From contig JAKSZU010000005.1 in the NCBI GenBank assembly GCA_026018925.1, positions 88,029,886-88,093,885 on the forward strand: DNA of 64,000 nt, given 5' to 3'. The notes under the pieces were generated by a model. That model was not told where the DNA came from and made no database searches. It saw only the letters and a program-made list of their open reading frames with translations. The number at the start of each line of letters is the position of its first letter. Position 1 is the stretch's first letter. This stretch comes from Tupaia tana (Eukaryota > Chordata > Mammalia > Scandentia > Tupaiidae). The translations under genes were made by a program, and so were the position numbers. Shown piece after piece: positions 46,169-57,146 of the stretch.

Positions 46169-46482
46169 GCCAGTGCCTTTGCTAGACTTAAGACAGCAGA
46201 AACTACATTTTAACATGATCACTGATTCATAAGCATATTAAAATTTGAGAAGTGTTGATTTAGAAAACATGTAAGAAATCATGATTCACTTTTTGCTTGT
46301 AAAATAAGTTAATATTCATAGATTAATGGTGTCCATAGAAATATAATTTCAGATACAGATAAATTTACATTTTTAATAACCATATTAGGAAAGGTAATTC
46401 ATTTTCCTTTAGCACTATATTATTTTTAACTCATTTTTAAAAATGTCATCTAAACATATGACCAATGTAAAATTAATAAAAT
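46169..46482. other. Unique AT-rich sequence
   Basis: Nothing recognised. Confidence 0.5.
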
Positions 46483-46720
46483 GTGTGTGTGTGTGTGTGT
46501 GTATTTAATTTGCTAGAGGACAGACACTACCCTTAAAGACAGAGAGAGGGAAAGTAAGAAAGAACCCCCTCATGGAAGAGGGACATACCACATTCCTTTC
46601 TCCTCCATTTCTCCTCCTTTTCAGGATTTTGGGCAGGCAAACACACACAAACACACTCGGTTGGGTCTCTCAAGCCACTGGGTTTGGGACTCAAACCACA
46701 CAGTTGGCATACATCAGTCC
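46483..46720 (-). mobile_element. SINE-A, antisense, left part (host)
   Basis: (TG)n tail region 46483-46502, TTTGCTAGAGGACAGACAC, CTTTCTCCTCCATTTCTCC body, GGGACTCAAACCACACAGTTGGC. Broken by the SINE at 46721 and completed at 46971-47009. Confidence 0.85.
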
Positions 46721-46970
46721 TTTTTTTTTTTTTTGGAGGTTTTTGCTATAGGGTGTGTACTTGCCAGGAAGACAGAGAGAGACAGAGAGACAGAAAGCGA
46801 GAAATCACCCCCCAGGGTGATGGTCACGCCACAATCCCTTCTCCTCTTGGGATCTTGGGCACACACGCACATGCACCCAGTGTGAGTTTAAGCCACTGGG
46901 TCCGGGACGCGAACCGTGGTCGACTACGTAGGAGTCCAGCGACATATCCATTATGCTAACTGCTGGTCTC
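46721..46970 (-). mobile_element. Young SINE-A nested in SINE-A, antisense
   Basis: T14 tail, CTATAGGGTGTGTACTTGCC, body with one CTCCATT unit missing, B box GGTTCGCGTCCC but with TTTAAGCC, so its two diagnostic sites disagree. Flanks CATCAGTC and CATCAATCAGTC. Confidence 0.92.
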
Positions 46971-47009
46971 GCATCAATCAGTCTTAACTACCATACCATT
47001 GGCTGGTCC
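46971..47009 (-). mobile_element. Host SINE-A, remaining head
   Basis: GTCTTAACTACCATACCATTGGCTGGTCC completes the head of the SINE begun at 46503. Confidence 0.85.
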
Positions 47010-48485
47010 AATGAAATATTTTATGTTCATTTTTATACTACTAAATCTTTTAACTTCAGTTTGTATTTTAGACTTATGGAATATCTCAGCTATTAAATAT
47101 TAAGGGGCAATAGTTGGTCTGTATTTTATAGTATTTCAGTTCTTAAATTTAAATTATTTTATATTTAAAAAGGAATTCTTCTGTTGTACTAGCAAGACCT
47201 TAAGTGTTCAATGTTAACATGTGACTTGTAGCCACCATATTGGACAGTACAGCCCCATAATACTTCTCTACACTGTCAACTTCCAGATCTCTTGTGTATT
47301 TTTGTTCAGTAAGTCCACAGATAACTGCTCTTCAAAAAATTATAACTCGAAGTGTGAGTGTTGTTTATGTAATATAAACTCTATTTTCAATCATAGCAAT
47401 GTGCTTTCAAAAATTTATTTCAAAATCTTTCCAGCTATTTATATGTGATAGGTTGACAAACAAACTGACAGAGACTTCATTCACACAGACTGCCAGGTAC
47501 CGCTATTTGGACTGTGTGAAATGATATAGTTTGAAAAATCATTTGATTATTAAATTAATGCATTTTAGTAAAACTTAAATCTTGAAACAAATATTTTATC
47601 AGTTAAGAATGACATAAATTGAAAACTACAAAAGTGCTCACACATCTAAGCATGTAGACATATACCCACATTGGTTATGGATATTAACATGCAAATTTTA
47701 TGTTGAATATTTATATTATGCAATGTGTAAAGTCACTTCACTAGTATTTTATACAAGTATTTAATTATAATTCATTATGCTAACTTTGCCTAAATGTTCT
47801 TGTCAATGTAAACTCCATTAAGTTTCTCTGTTAACTTTGCAAGTAAAATAACTATTAATCCTCAGCTAATCTGAATGAGTAAATTGGGAGCTGAAGTCCC
47901 GATTTGCATCTTTATTTCATTTATAAAACTCAATAGATGTCATCATCTTATCTGTAAGGAGATGAGCTGTTACCTAATAAGAGATATAACCTTAATCTTG
48001 AAACATCTATTAAAAGTTCAAGAACATCTACCTAAATTTTTAATTGTGTTTACTTTTATTAGCTTAACAGGGAGCAAAGTAACCAAATTTTTAAAATAGG
48101 TATTTACTTGTGCACAAATATATCTGAACAGATATTTGAACAACTATATTTCCAGAGTTTAATTTCCTTACTAGGAATGATTCCCACTATTAATACATTA
48201 TAAATACTAAAGATAGATAACAGATATAATTGAGAAGTACATAAAAAAATCACTTAGCTAGAGGCTTGTTCATTTCATTGAGTAAAAATATGCTTTAGAT
48301 AATTTAGGCTTACTTCCCCAAAATATTTTATTTCAATATTTTAGAATATTAATTCTGGTATAAATAGTCTAGCTTCATTTATTCACTTATACAATATTTG
48401 TACTCTGGTTTTAATAAAAAAAAAAAAAGAGAGAGTGAAAGAATTTATACTTTACCAAAATTTTGGCTTTAGAAAGGAAACTTGA
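47010..48485. other. 1.5 kb of unique AT-rich DNA
   Basis: No gene or repeat family recognised. Small frames at 47221-47448 and 47875-48099 have no recognisable product. Confidence 0.5.
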
Positions 48486-48640
48486 GGCAGGCTCTGTGGT
48501 ACAACATTAACATGCTACTCAAATAGAGCTGGATCCAGGAGAAGATCAGAGGTTTGGTTCCTTGGTGGAGAGTACACACCAGGCAAGAGGTGATCCTTGC
48601 TGACTGAGAAGGCCCAAGAGATAAAGCGAGACGTGAAACC
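48486..48640 (+). mobile_element. SINE-D-like, sense, truncated
   Basis: GGCAGGCTCTGTGGTACAAC head, GCTGGATCCAGGAGAAGATCAGAGGTTTGGTTCC, GAGAAGGCCCAAGAG. Very diverged. Confidence 0.5.
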
Positions 48641-48699
48641 CTGTGGAAGGTGCTTGTGTTTTTAATTCTCTCTCCCCTATGTCATTTATTTACTTATTT

Positions 48700-48935
48700 T
48701 CTAGCTATTTGCCATAAGATGCATGTGCTTTCTGTAGAGAAACAGAAAGAGATGGAAAGTGAAATGTCATCCCTCATTCCAAGCGAGGTCGGCCATGCCG
48801 CAATTCCTTCTCCTCCATTCTCTTTCAGGATTTTGGGTATGCATACATACATGTGCCTGGAGTGTTTTTTAGACCTCTGGCTCAGGATGCAAACAATACA
48901 GTTGACAATGTGGGATCCAGCCACCTGTTAGCCCC
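48700..48935 (-). mobile_element. SINE-A, antisense
   Basis: ATTTGCCATAAGATGCATGTGC, GGTCGGCCATGCCGCAATTCC, TTCTCCTCCATTCTC body, GTGGGATCCAGCCACCTGTTAGCCCC head RC. Confidence 0.85.
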
Positions 48936-49137
48936 TTCTTCATGTTATTTTTACACTGCCATGCTTAAGCAAAGTTTCCTCTTTTTTTTTTTTTTTCCTA
49001 AATTCCTTTCACAAAAGAGAGAAACAATGAGAAAGCCATGATGAGATATAAATTCTCTCTGCTTTTCAACTTTAAATTATTGAGGACAAAGAACAGATAA
49101 TATATTTATTTTGAACACTCATTATGAAATGTGATTA

Positions 49138-49290
49138 GGGCCAGTAGGTGGCATAGTGGTTAGGGAGCTGGACTGCCACATGGCCCACCGTGGTTTGAGT
49201 CCTGGACCTGGTGGTTTGCTTTTCTGCTTTCCCTCTCTCTCTCTCTCTCATTCTGTCCCTCTCTGGTCAAATTAAAATAAATAAATGCAT
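49138..49290 (+). mobile_element. SINE-B, sense
   Basis: GGGCCAGTAGGTGGCATAGTGG head, GGTTTGAGTCCTGGACCTGGTGG, then straight into TTTGCTTTTCTGCTTTCCCTC, (CT)n, and GGTCAAATTAAAATAAATAAA. A clear sense example of the B layout. Confidence 0.92.
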
Positions 49291-49464
49291 ACACACATAA
49301 AGTCAAATGAAATAATTATTTAAGAAATGAAATTTCGTGATGTAAAGATGGTATCTAAAAAGTAATGGTCAAACATACAAATGACCTCAAAAAAAGTCTT
49401 GGACTTGTTACAGTCTTTGATTATTAGTTTATAACCAAATTGGAAAATTTCACACTTCAAAGAA

Positions 49465-49562
49465 TTATTATTATTTTTTTAATTTCCAGAGGCCTTTGTG
49501 CTTCCCGGAAAGAAACAGAGAGTGAGTGACGGAGAAAGCGGCCCCCAGTGGGACACAGTCCC
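49465..49562 (-). mobile_element. SINE-A 3' fragment, antisense
   Basis: ATTATTATTTTTTTAATTTCC, AGAGGCCTTTGTGCTTCCCGG, GAGAAAGCGGCCCCCAGTGGGACACAGTCCC. The body and head are missing. Confidence 0.65.
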
Positions 49563-49689
49563 TCTATTTGAAATACTGATCAACTATTTACAGATATAAT
49601 TTTACACCAAGTTCAAGAATATACTGTCAAAGATGTCAAAGAGGATTTCAAAAGACTGTAGGAAACTTAAGAGAAAAATCAACAATGAT

Positions 49690-49960
49690 TTTTGTTTCAA
49701 AGAGAGATTTTTTTTCTATAGGGCACATTGCTCACTGGAGACACAAAGAGAGAGAAAGCGAGAAATCACTCCCCAAGGGGATGGCCACATCACAATCCCT
49801 TCTCCATTTTCCTCTCAAGATCTTGGGCAGGCATGAATACGTGCCCTATGTCCTACATGAATTTCAAGCCATCAGGTCCAGGACTCAAACCATGATCAAC
49901 TATTTGGGAGTCCAGTGATGCAACCATTACATCACCTGCTAGTCCCCAACGATGCTCTGA
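49690..49960 (-). mobile_element. SINE-A, antisense
   Basis: Element about 49706-49946: CTATAGGGCACATTGCTCAC, CACTCCCCAAGGGGATGGCC, body, head RC CATCACCTGCTAGTCCCC. Probable flanks CAACAATGATTTTTG and CAACGATGCTCTG. Confidence 0.88.
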
Positions 49961-50506
49961 ATAACAAGATTTTATAGACTAATAATAATGGGGAAAAATT
50001 CTCTTCCAGGCTGAATCTGGGATACACATAAATTAATTTTCCTATTGCTAGTTTGATTATAATGTTGGTAAAGTATTTTAGTTTCTATATATCACATCTA
50101 TCAATAAAATATTATATATTCAATATTTTCAAAGGAAATTATAAAACATTCTAGGTAAGAAAGTATGATTTAAGAGCTGAAAAAAAGAGTGATCAACGAA
50201 TACAGTTTTTGGTGTTCATGGCTTCAGGTATGCTGTCATGACCTGATAGAGCTGCTATGTAGGTCCCTCTGTTCATTTTATGTCACTAGTAATGAGAAAT
50301 ATGCATAGTTTCATCCTAGTCAGTCAGTATTTAGGCATTATTTAATCCAATCCACCTAAGGTGACTTCAATTATGTTACCACATTCAAATTTTATCAGCA
50401 ATATTGTATTTATTTTGATTTCTTAAATTTACTAAATCCTGGGCATTTCTGCTTTGCTCTCTTGAAATCACCTCGTATGGACTTTATTTAAAAAGAAGCA
50501 CACCTT
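49961..50506. other. Unique AT-rich sequence
   Basis: Nothing recognised. Confidence 0.5.
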
Positions 50507-50776
50507 GGAGCCAACAAGAAACATAGTGGTTAAGGTGCTGGAATCCCACATGGTCAACCACAGTTTAATCCTGAACCTGACAGCTTGAAAATCACACTGG
50601 GTGTGTGTGTGTGCATGCCCAAAATCCCAGGAGGAGAGTGGAGGAGAATGGATTGTGGCATAGCCATCCTTCCTGGAGCGTACGTTTTCACATCTCTTAG
50701 TCTTTCTCTGTCTCCTTCTGGCAAGTGCACATGCTCTATAACAAAAATCTCAAAAAAAGAAAACAAACAAAAAACC
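50507..50776 (+). mobile_element. SINE-A, older subtype
   Basis: GGAGCCAACAAGAAACATAGTGG head, ACAGTTTAATCCTGAACC, (GT)n linker, GGAGGAGAGTGGAGGAGAATGG body, end GCACATGCTCTATAACAAAAATC. Confidence 0.88.
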
Positions 50777-51689
50777 CAACTACTCAAATCGCAATGTTTT
50801 AATTATAGAAATAGCCACTTTACCTTTCTTATCTAAACATCCTTATTTCTGTTTCAGCATGTGTGAGATAACATTATCATCTACTTTGAATTTCTTGTTT
50901 AAAAAAAATACTGGATGCAGTTTTTCTTTCCCCAAATCTAAATAATTCACATGCTACAGAGTGATCCATCTTTATAAACTTGCCACAGAATAATATTTCA
51001 ACTATTGTCTTTAAGTTTACCTCCACTAAACTTCCTGCCTCTGCTATAACTTCTGTGCTCCCTTTTCTTGCTTATTTTACCAATAATCTTATTTAAGTCT
51101 CAATTTAAATTAAACTTTTTATTACACCTTATTATTGACTTCTAAATGTGAAAGCAATTTCCTTTTACTCCAGAATCACTGAGAATAAAAAAAAATAGAT
51201 AACTCATTTTATTTGCACTTTTTATAACATTGAAATTGGCATGATTTAAACACAACATATGGAACTCATCACAATGTTTTATCAGTTCTCTGTCATGGAT
51301 GATGAAAAATCAGGTAGATTTTTATGTTCCTCTGAGTTTTAATAGAATCTGAACATCCAAACTCAGTAAATTAGGCCAAGGCATATAAGTTCCCAAAGAG
51401 ACTAAAAGACAGCAAACACAAATAATCCTCAAATAATTACTTTAATGAAGACAAGGAAAACTTGTTTTCTAATAGTAACTTTCTTTTCCTCATATACAAA
51501 CTACCCATTTATAAGTGCATTTATTATAAGATTTCTGAAGTGAGCAACTTTTTGGAGAAAATGCATATTAAGCAACTTTACCATTTTATAATAAATTTAA
51601 ATCAGTCTTTAGAGTTGAATAATGTTTTGTAACATTCAGATTTAGAGATTTAATTGTTGGTGATGTCTGTACAGAATACATTTTTGTCA
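50777..51689. other. Unique AT-rich sequence
   Basis: Nothing recognised. Confidence 0.5.
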
Positions 51690-51838
51690 GTGGACTGTAT
51701 ATTAAGAGCAGTTTTAGCTTTCAGAAAAGACAGTAGCAAGTACAGAGAATTCTCATGTATCTTCTCTTTGGGCCTCTTCTGAGTGTTCACGTACAGTGTC
51801 ACACAGAACAGTATGGTGTCTTATAAATCTCCACTCCT
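51690..51838 (-). mobile_element. Old L1M 3' region, antisense (part 1)
   Basis: TTTTAGCTTTCAGAAAAGACAGTAGCAAGTACAGAGAATTCTCATG is typical antisense L1M sequence. Interrupted by a SINE-A at 51839. Confidence 0.65.
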
Positions 51839-52075
51839 GGGGCCAGCAGATGGCATGGTTGTTAAGATAGTGGACTCCTACTTGGCTGACCTCATTTTGA
51901 GCTGGACGTGGTGGCTTGAAAATCACACCAGGTACATGTGCATGTGTTCTCAAAATCCTGAGAGGAGAATGGAGAAAGTATTGGCCATTCCCAAGGGGAT
52001 GAATTCTCACTTTCCTTCTCTGTCTCTCTTCAGTGAACTCACACACCTAATGGCAAAGAAAGAGAAAACAAAATA
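51839..52075 (+). mobile_element. SINE-A inside L1M
   Basis: GGGGCCAGCAGATGGCATGG head, part of the B box and anticodon region deleted (CCTCATTTTGAGCTGGACG), body GAGAGGAGAATGGAGAAAG, end CACACACCTAATGGCAAAG. Confidence 0.88.
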
Positions 52076-52275
52076 ACAACCACAACAGTTACAAAACCCT
52101 CCAGTGCTCCACCTTCTGAGCCTGTTTTTCTCTCTCTGAACCCTTGGCAAAAACTGATATTTTTGCTATTTCTGTAGTCTTGCCCTTGCCAAAATGTCAT
52201 TGACATCATATAATATATATCCCTTGTAGACTGACTTTTTTCACTTAGTAATAAACATTCAAGTATTCTCTGTGT
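52076..52275 (-). mobile_element. Old L1M 3' region, antisense (part 2)
   Basis: CCCTTGGCAAAAACTGATATTTTTGC, AATGTCATTGACATCATATAATATATA, ACTTTTTTCACTTAGTAATAAACATTC follow L1M antisense order. Confidence 0.7.
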
Positions 52276-52546
52276 ACTCTATGTTTTTGTTTTCTTTTTT
52301 GTTATAGGGCGTGTATGCTCACCAGAAAGACAGAGACAGAGAGACAGAAAGGAAGGAATCACATCCCCCAAGGGGGATGGCCATGCAGCAATACCTTCTC
52401 CTCCATTCTCCTCTGGGGATCTTGGGCACGCACGCACACATGCCAGGCGTGCATTTAAGCCACCAGGTCTGGGACTCAAACCACGGTCAATTACATGGGA
52501 GTCCAGCGACATAGCCATTATGCCAACTGCTGGTCCCTCTCTGTGT
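52267..52546 (-). mobile_element. SINE-A, A-type B box, nested in L1M, antisense
   Basis: Element 52276-52537, GTTATAGGGCGTGTATGC, GGGGGATGGCCATGCAGC, B box GGTTTGAGTCCC with TTTAAGCC. Flanks TCTCTGTGT on both sides. Confidence 0.93.
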
Positions 52547-52930
52547 CTTTTTAAGAGTTAATAGCTTTTAAAAAATATTTAATGTTCATTATATGGGAGC
52601 ACAAATTATTTTATCCATTCACCTATCGAAAGACATTTAGTTGCATCAATTCTTTGGGAATTATGAATGAAATTGTTTTAAACATTCTGTGCACATTTTT
52701 GAGTGAACACAAGTTTTCAACTCATTTGGGTAAATATCTAGGCATGTACCTGCTGGATCATATGGGATAACTATGTTTAATTTAGAAAGAAACTGCCAGA
52801 TTGTCTACTACACTGTCTGTATCATTTTGCATTCCCACAAGCAATACATGAGAGTTTATGTTGCTCTACATCCTATTCAGAACTTGGTTTGCATCAATGT
52901 TTTGAATTTTAGCTGTTTAAATATCAAGAG
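52547..52930 (-). mobile_element. Old L1M ORF2 end, antisense (part 3)
   Basis: TTTATCCATTCACCTATCG, ACATTTAGTTGCATCAATTC, GGGTAAATATCTAGGCATG, CTGCTGGATCATATGGGATAACTATG, AACTGCCAGATTG and CATTCCCACAAGCAATACATGAGAG are textbook antisense L1M ORF2 landmarks. Confidence 0.9.
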
Positions 52931-53180
52931 ATTTCAAAAAGTTTGTGGAAAAAATGAATTAAAAGATAAAAAATAAAAACATACTAAAACTGACTGCTCG
53001 GCATACGTATCTTAACTCCCAAATTAATATTTCATTGTCTAATTACATTAGCCAAAATCTCCAGTATGATGTGGAATTAGAATGATGAAAGGGATTGTTT
53101 TTTCCTTTTTTTCTTGATATGAAGAAAGAAACTTCTAATTTTTCATAATTAAGTATGATATTAGAAGTAAAATTTTTTTT
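52931..53180. other. AT-rich sequence, possible mariner MITE end
   Basis: GATTTCAAAAAGTTTGTGG at about 52929 followed by AATTAAAAGATAA is reminiscent of a mariner-type terminal repeat, but no opposite terminus is found. Confidence 0.3.
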
Positions 53181-53479
53181 TAGATATTCTTTTTTAAAAA
53201 TTCCTACTTTCTTTTTTTTAAGGATTTTTGCTGTAAGGTACATGTGCTCATCAGAGAGGCAGAAAGAGAGACAGATAGTGAAAAATTACCACCTAGTCGG
53301 GGATGGCCATGCCACAATCCCTACTTTTCCATTTTTCTCTCAGGATTTTGGGTATGTATGAACACATACCTAGTATGAGTTTTAAGTTGTTGGGTCTAGG
53401 ACTCAAACCATGGTCAACCACATTAGAGTCTAGCAATGTAATTATTACGCCATCTGCTGATCTCTAGATGTTCTTTACT
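53181..53479 (-). mobile_element. SINE-A with TSD, antisense
   Basis: Element about 53196-53464: GCTGTAAGGTACATGTGCTC, GGGGATGGCCATGCC, body, GGACTCAAACCATGGTCAACC, head RC GCCATCTGCTGATCTC. Flanks TAGATATTCTTT and TAGATGTTCTTT. Confidence 0.9.
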
Positions 53480-53580
53480 GAGTTGGGTAAATTCTCCTCT
53501 AATCTTAGTTTGCTGAGAATTTTTTAATCACAGATATGTGTTTGATTTTGAAAAAAAAAATTGCTGCATCTCTTGATATG

Positions 53581-53872
53581 ATCATATGACTTTTCTTCCC
53601 CCCACCCCAGAGGTTTTTGCTATAGAGCATGTGCACTCGCCAGAAAGACAAAAATACAGAGAGACAGAAAGCAAGAATTCACCCCCCACCCACAGGGGGG
53701 ATGGCTACACTTCAATCCCTTCTCTTCCATTTCCTGTCGGGATCTTGGGCACACATGCACACACACCCGGCATTTAAGCCACCAGGTCCGGGACTCGAAC
53801 CACGGTCAACTACATGGGAGTCCAGTGACATAGCCTTTACACCAACTGCTGGTCCCAATCATATGACTTTTC
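53581..53872 (-). mobile_element. SINE-A, A-type B box, antisense, perfect TSD
   Basis: Element 53596-53857. The tail is C/A-altered (CCCCCCACCCCAG on this strand). B box GGTTCGAGTCCC with TTTAAGCC. Perfect 15-bp flanks ATCATATGACTTTTC. Confidence 0.95.
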
Positions 53873-54074
53873 CTACTTAGCCTGCCTATGGGAAGTATTG
53901 CATGAGTTCATTTTCAAATGTTGAATGAGCTTGCATGCCTCCAGTAAACCCTATATGATTGTAGTGTACAATTCTTTGTTCATTTGAGAAAGTCTGTATT
54001 TCTCCTTATCACTAAATAGTTCACTTCCTTTGTGTTTGCATAATTTCTGAATAAAAATCTGATGTAATTTTTAT

Positions 54075-54960
54075 CACGGCTCCTCTTTAGGTAAGCCTCC
54101 CACCTCACCCTCATTTCCAGCTTCTTTCAAGATTTTTCTCTTCAATTTACTGCAGTTTAAATATGTATTGTGTATTTTTTGTGTTTATTTTGTCTGGTGG
54201 TCTCTCAGCTTTCTGGATCTGTGGTTTAATATCTGTCACAAATTTTGGGCAATCTCAGATATTATCACTTCAAATAATTTTCCGTCTCTTATACTCCTTT
54301 GATTCAGTCTCCTTTTTTTTAGTAAGTCTGTATCTTGGCTGTATCTTTCACAAGTGCTTCTCGGCTTCATTTTTCTCCCTTTCTGATAGACAGAAAGACT
54401 TGATGGTGTTGGAGTCGCATATCTTCCTTCTCCCATATCAAAGCTTAGAAGGGCTTGTGCTCTGGTTAAATAGTTTATCTTGAGGTCAGATTTTTGTTAA
54501 AAAGAACTGTGCTCTTGGAATATTTTAAAATAGACAATATTCACCTTTTCTTCCAAGAGTCTGGGACATTTTTCTTCAGTCACTATCCTAAGAATCTGGT
54601 GAGATTCCCAATTTAATATCCAGAAAGTGTGAGAGTCCTCCTTAGTATGTGACCTTGGATTTTTAATTTCTCAAAATTATTCCACACTTAATTTCCAGAA
54701 GTTAGTCAATACCCTTTAAATGTTTCTACCACTTCCTGACTCTTCTGTTGCATTTTGCTTTTAAAATGTTATGATTCTCTGTGTTCACCTATCTTGCTAG
54801 CTTCCTGGGGACAGTACACCCTGTGACCTTAATTCTTTGCTGGATTTAGAATGAATTGTTCATTTTTCTTTTCTTAGTTTTTCTTTTATTCTCTTGTCAT
54901 GAGGACAAAGTGATGACCTCTAAACTCTTTACATATTTTGTTACATAGTAGGATTTGGGG
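54075..54960 (-). mobile_element. Old L1 5' region, antisense
   Basis: GTGGTCTCTCAGCTTTCTGGATCTGTGG, AATATCTGTCACAAATTTTGGGC, TATTATCACTTCAAATAATTTTCCG and later TTCCTGGGGACAGTACACCCTGTG follow the 5' part of L1M in antisense. The frame at 54163-54483 is its shadow. Confidence 0.6.
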
Positions 54961-55179
54961 CATACCTATAAGTGCCTCAGCTACTACTGCTCATGTTCAG
55001 TGTTTGTGTGAGATTGTGTGCTTGCATTTCTAAATTTGCAAATGTTAATTATCTAGGAAGGAATAAGAGCTATTTACATTTTACTCATTGTAGAAAATGT
55101 CTACTCTGACATTGATTAATGAATGATAAAAGAGTTTTTAAAATATTCAAAAACAATATTTCAACACCTATTTAAATTT

Positions 55180-55465
55180 GGCCAGTGTGAAACATGGTGG
55201 TTAAGTCTGGATACCACATGGCAGATCGCACAGGTTGAGTCTTGAATTGGTGGCTTGAGAAAATGTTAGGCATGTGTGTGTGAGTGTGTGTGCATGTGTA
55301 TGTGCATGCCCAAAATCCAAAAAAAGAAGGGAGAAATTGTAGAGAAAGGATTGTGGTATAACCATCACATATAGAGAGTAATTTCTCTGATTTCTCTCTC
55401 TCTCTCGTGTTTTCTCTGATTTCTCTCAGTCTCTCCAGCAAGAGCACAAGCCCTCTGGCAAAATT
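55180..55465 (+). mobile_element. SINE-A with repeated CT segment
   Basis: GGCCAGTGTGAAACATGGTGG head, (GT)n-rich linker, body AAAGGATTGTGGTATAACC. TTTCTCTGATTTCTCTC occurs twice (about 55383 and 55410). End GCACAAGCCCTCTGGCAAAA. Confidence 0.85.
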
Positions 55466-55774
55466 TAAAAATAATAAATTTCAAAATTATAAGCACATAT
55501 ATGTAGGCACACACTCACACGTCCATATACATGCTCCAAAATTATTATAGTCTTTAATCCTATGTGAATATGGCAACCATCTCATCCAATAATATAAACT
55601 TTTTCAATATTACTTTTTTAATATAGCGTGTCTAAAATAGCTTAAAACTTATGACTTATAAATAAAAGAACATCTTATTGAAAATGTGTTGCTTGCATTA
55701 TCCAAAATATTTTACTATCACATGTTGTTCTTTAAATGTTTTGGAAATTTATGGGAAATGGGTGTTATAGTATA

Positions 55775-55940
55775 TTAGGCAGAAAGACTACCCCAGTGAT
55801 ATCCATACCCTAGTCCCCTAAAAGCATACATTATGTTACAAGGTAGACTAAAGGTTGCAGATGGAAATAAGGTTGTAAATGAACTGACCTCGAGATGAGA
55901 AAATTATCTTCGAATATTAAGTTGATTCTAGCATAATTAT
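55775..55940 (+). mobile_element. MLT1 (ERVL-MaLR) LTR, part 1
   Basis: GATATCCATACCCTAGTCCC, ATTATGTTACAAGGTAGAC, GACCTCGAGATGAGAAAATTATC match the first third of MLT1 LTRs. The LTR resumes at 56467 and 57820. Confidence 0.8.
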
Positions 55941-55944
55941 AATG

Positions 55945-56216
55945 GTTTATTTATTTATTTATTTATTTGGAGAGGTTTTTGCTATAGGGCACGTGCACTC
56001 GCCAGACAGACAGAGAAAGACAGAGATAGAAAGCGAGAAATCACCCCTCAGGGGGATGGCCATGCCGCAATCCCTTCTCCTCCATTCTCCTCTTGGGATC
56101 TTGGGCACACATGCACATGCACCCGGCGTGAATTTTAAGCCACCAGGTCCGGGACTCAAACTGCAGTCGACTTCGTGGGAGTCCAGCGACATAGACATTA
56201 CACTAACTGCTGGTCC
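55945..56216 (-). mobile_element. SINE-A inside MLT1, antisense
   Basis: (ATTT)n tail, CTATAGGGCACGTGCACTCGCC, body, B box GTTTGAGTCCCGG with TTTTAAGCC (the two diagnostic sites disagree), head RC ACACTAACTGCTGGTCC. Confidence 0.93.
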
Positions 56217-56224
56217 ACGGTTTC

Positions 56225-56466
56225 TTTTTTAATACTTAATTTTATCCATTTATTACATGAGAGAGAATAAGAGAGAGGGAGGTACCGTTGGTAGCATCTC
56301 ACAGTGCAGCTATCTTGCTTCAGGCATTCCAGTCAGCCAGGACCATGGGCGTAAACCAGCATGCCTGGCTGGTTTATGTCCATTCAGGTTGACCTGGGGA
56401 GCCCAGGTCTACCACATGGCTCCAGAATTGTGCAGTTGTGTCCCACTACCTGCATCAGTTTGGCTG
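56225..56466 (-). mobile_element. SINE-D-like inside MLT1, antisense
   Basis: TTATCCATTTATTACATGAGAGAGAATAAG, CAGGACCATGGGCG, GGTTGACCTGGGGAGCCC. Very diverged; the frame at 56257-56493 is its shadow. Right edge set by resumption of MLT1 at CACAAAGGTCCTTATA. Confidence 0.5.
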
Positions 56467-56646
56467 GACACAAAGGTCCTTATAATTGATTGAAAGAAGA
56501 CAGGCGAGAAGACAGGAGAGAAGCAACAAGTAAAATATTAATGTGACAAAGATTTGACTGATTTTTAGTGGCTATGAAGGTGTAAGAAGCTAAGCACCAA
56601 GAAATGTGGAAAGTTTCTAGAAATTAGAAAAGGTAAGAAAACATTG
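56467..56646 (+). mobile_element. MLT1 LTR, part 2
   Basis: CACAAAGGTCCTTATAATTG, GAAGACAGGAGAGAAGC, GTGTAAGAAGCTAAGCACCAAG, AATTAGAAAAGGTAAGAAAAC correspond to the middle of MLT1. The RPL21 retrocopy is inserted at its end. Confidence 0.85.
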
Positions 56647-56794
56647 TGTCAGGACTTTTGACCAGAACCGCCATCTTCCAGTAATTAACCAAAATGATGA
56701 ACACAAAGGGAAAGAGGAGAGGTACCCATTATATGTTTTCTAGGCCTTTTAGAAAATATAGATGGTTCCTTTGGCAACATATATGCAAATCTAC

Positions 56795-57087
56795 AAGAAA
56801 GGTGATATTGGGACCAGCAGTTAGCATAATGGCTATGTTGCTGGACTCCCATGTAGTTGACCGCGGTTCGAGTCCCGGACCTGGTGGCTTAAACTCACGC
56901 CGGGCGCATGAGAGTGTGTGCCCAAGATCCCGAGAGGAGAATGGAGGAGAAGGGATTGTGGTGTGTCCATCGCCCAGGGAAGTGATTTCTCGCTTTCTGT
57001 CTCTCTGTCTCTCTTTGTCTTTCTGGCGAGCGCATGCGCCTTATAGTGAAAAACCTCTCCAAAAAAAAAAAAAAGAAAGGTGATATT
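56795..57087 (+). mobile_element. Young SINE-A, A-type B box, inside RPL21 pseudogene 2
   Basis: Element 56810-57072: GGGACCAGCAGTTAGCATAATGG, GGTTCGAGTCCCGG, GGTGGCTTAAACTCACGCC (three-A run), A-tail. Perfect 15-bp flanks AAGAAAGGTGATATT cut from RPL21 codons. Confidence 0.98.
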
Positions 57088-57146
57088 GTAGACATCAAGG
57101 GAATGATAATGCTCAAATCGGAATGTCCCACAAATGTTACCATGGC

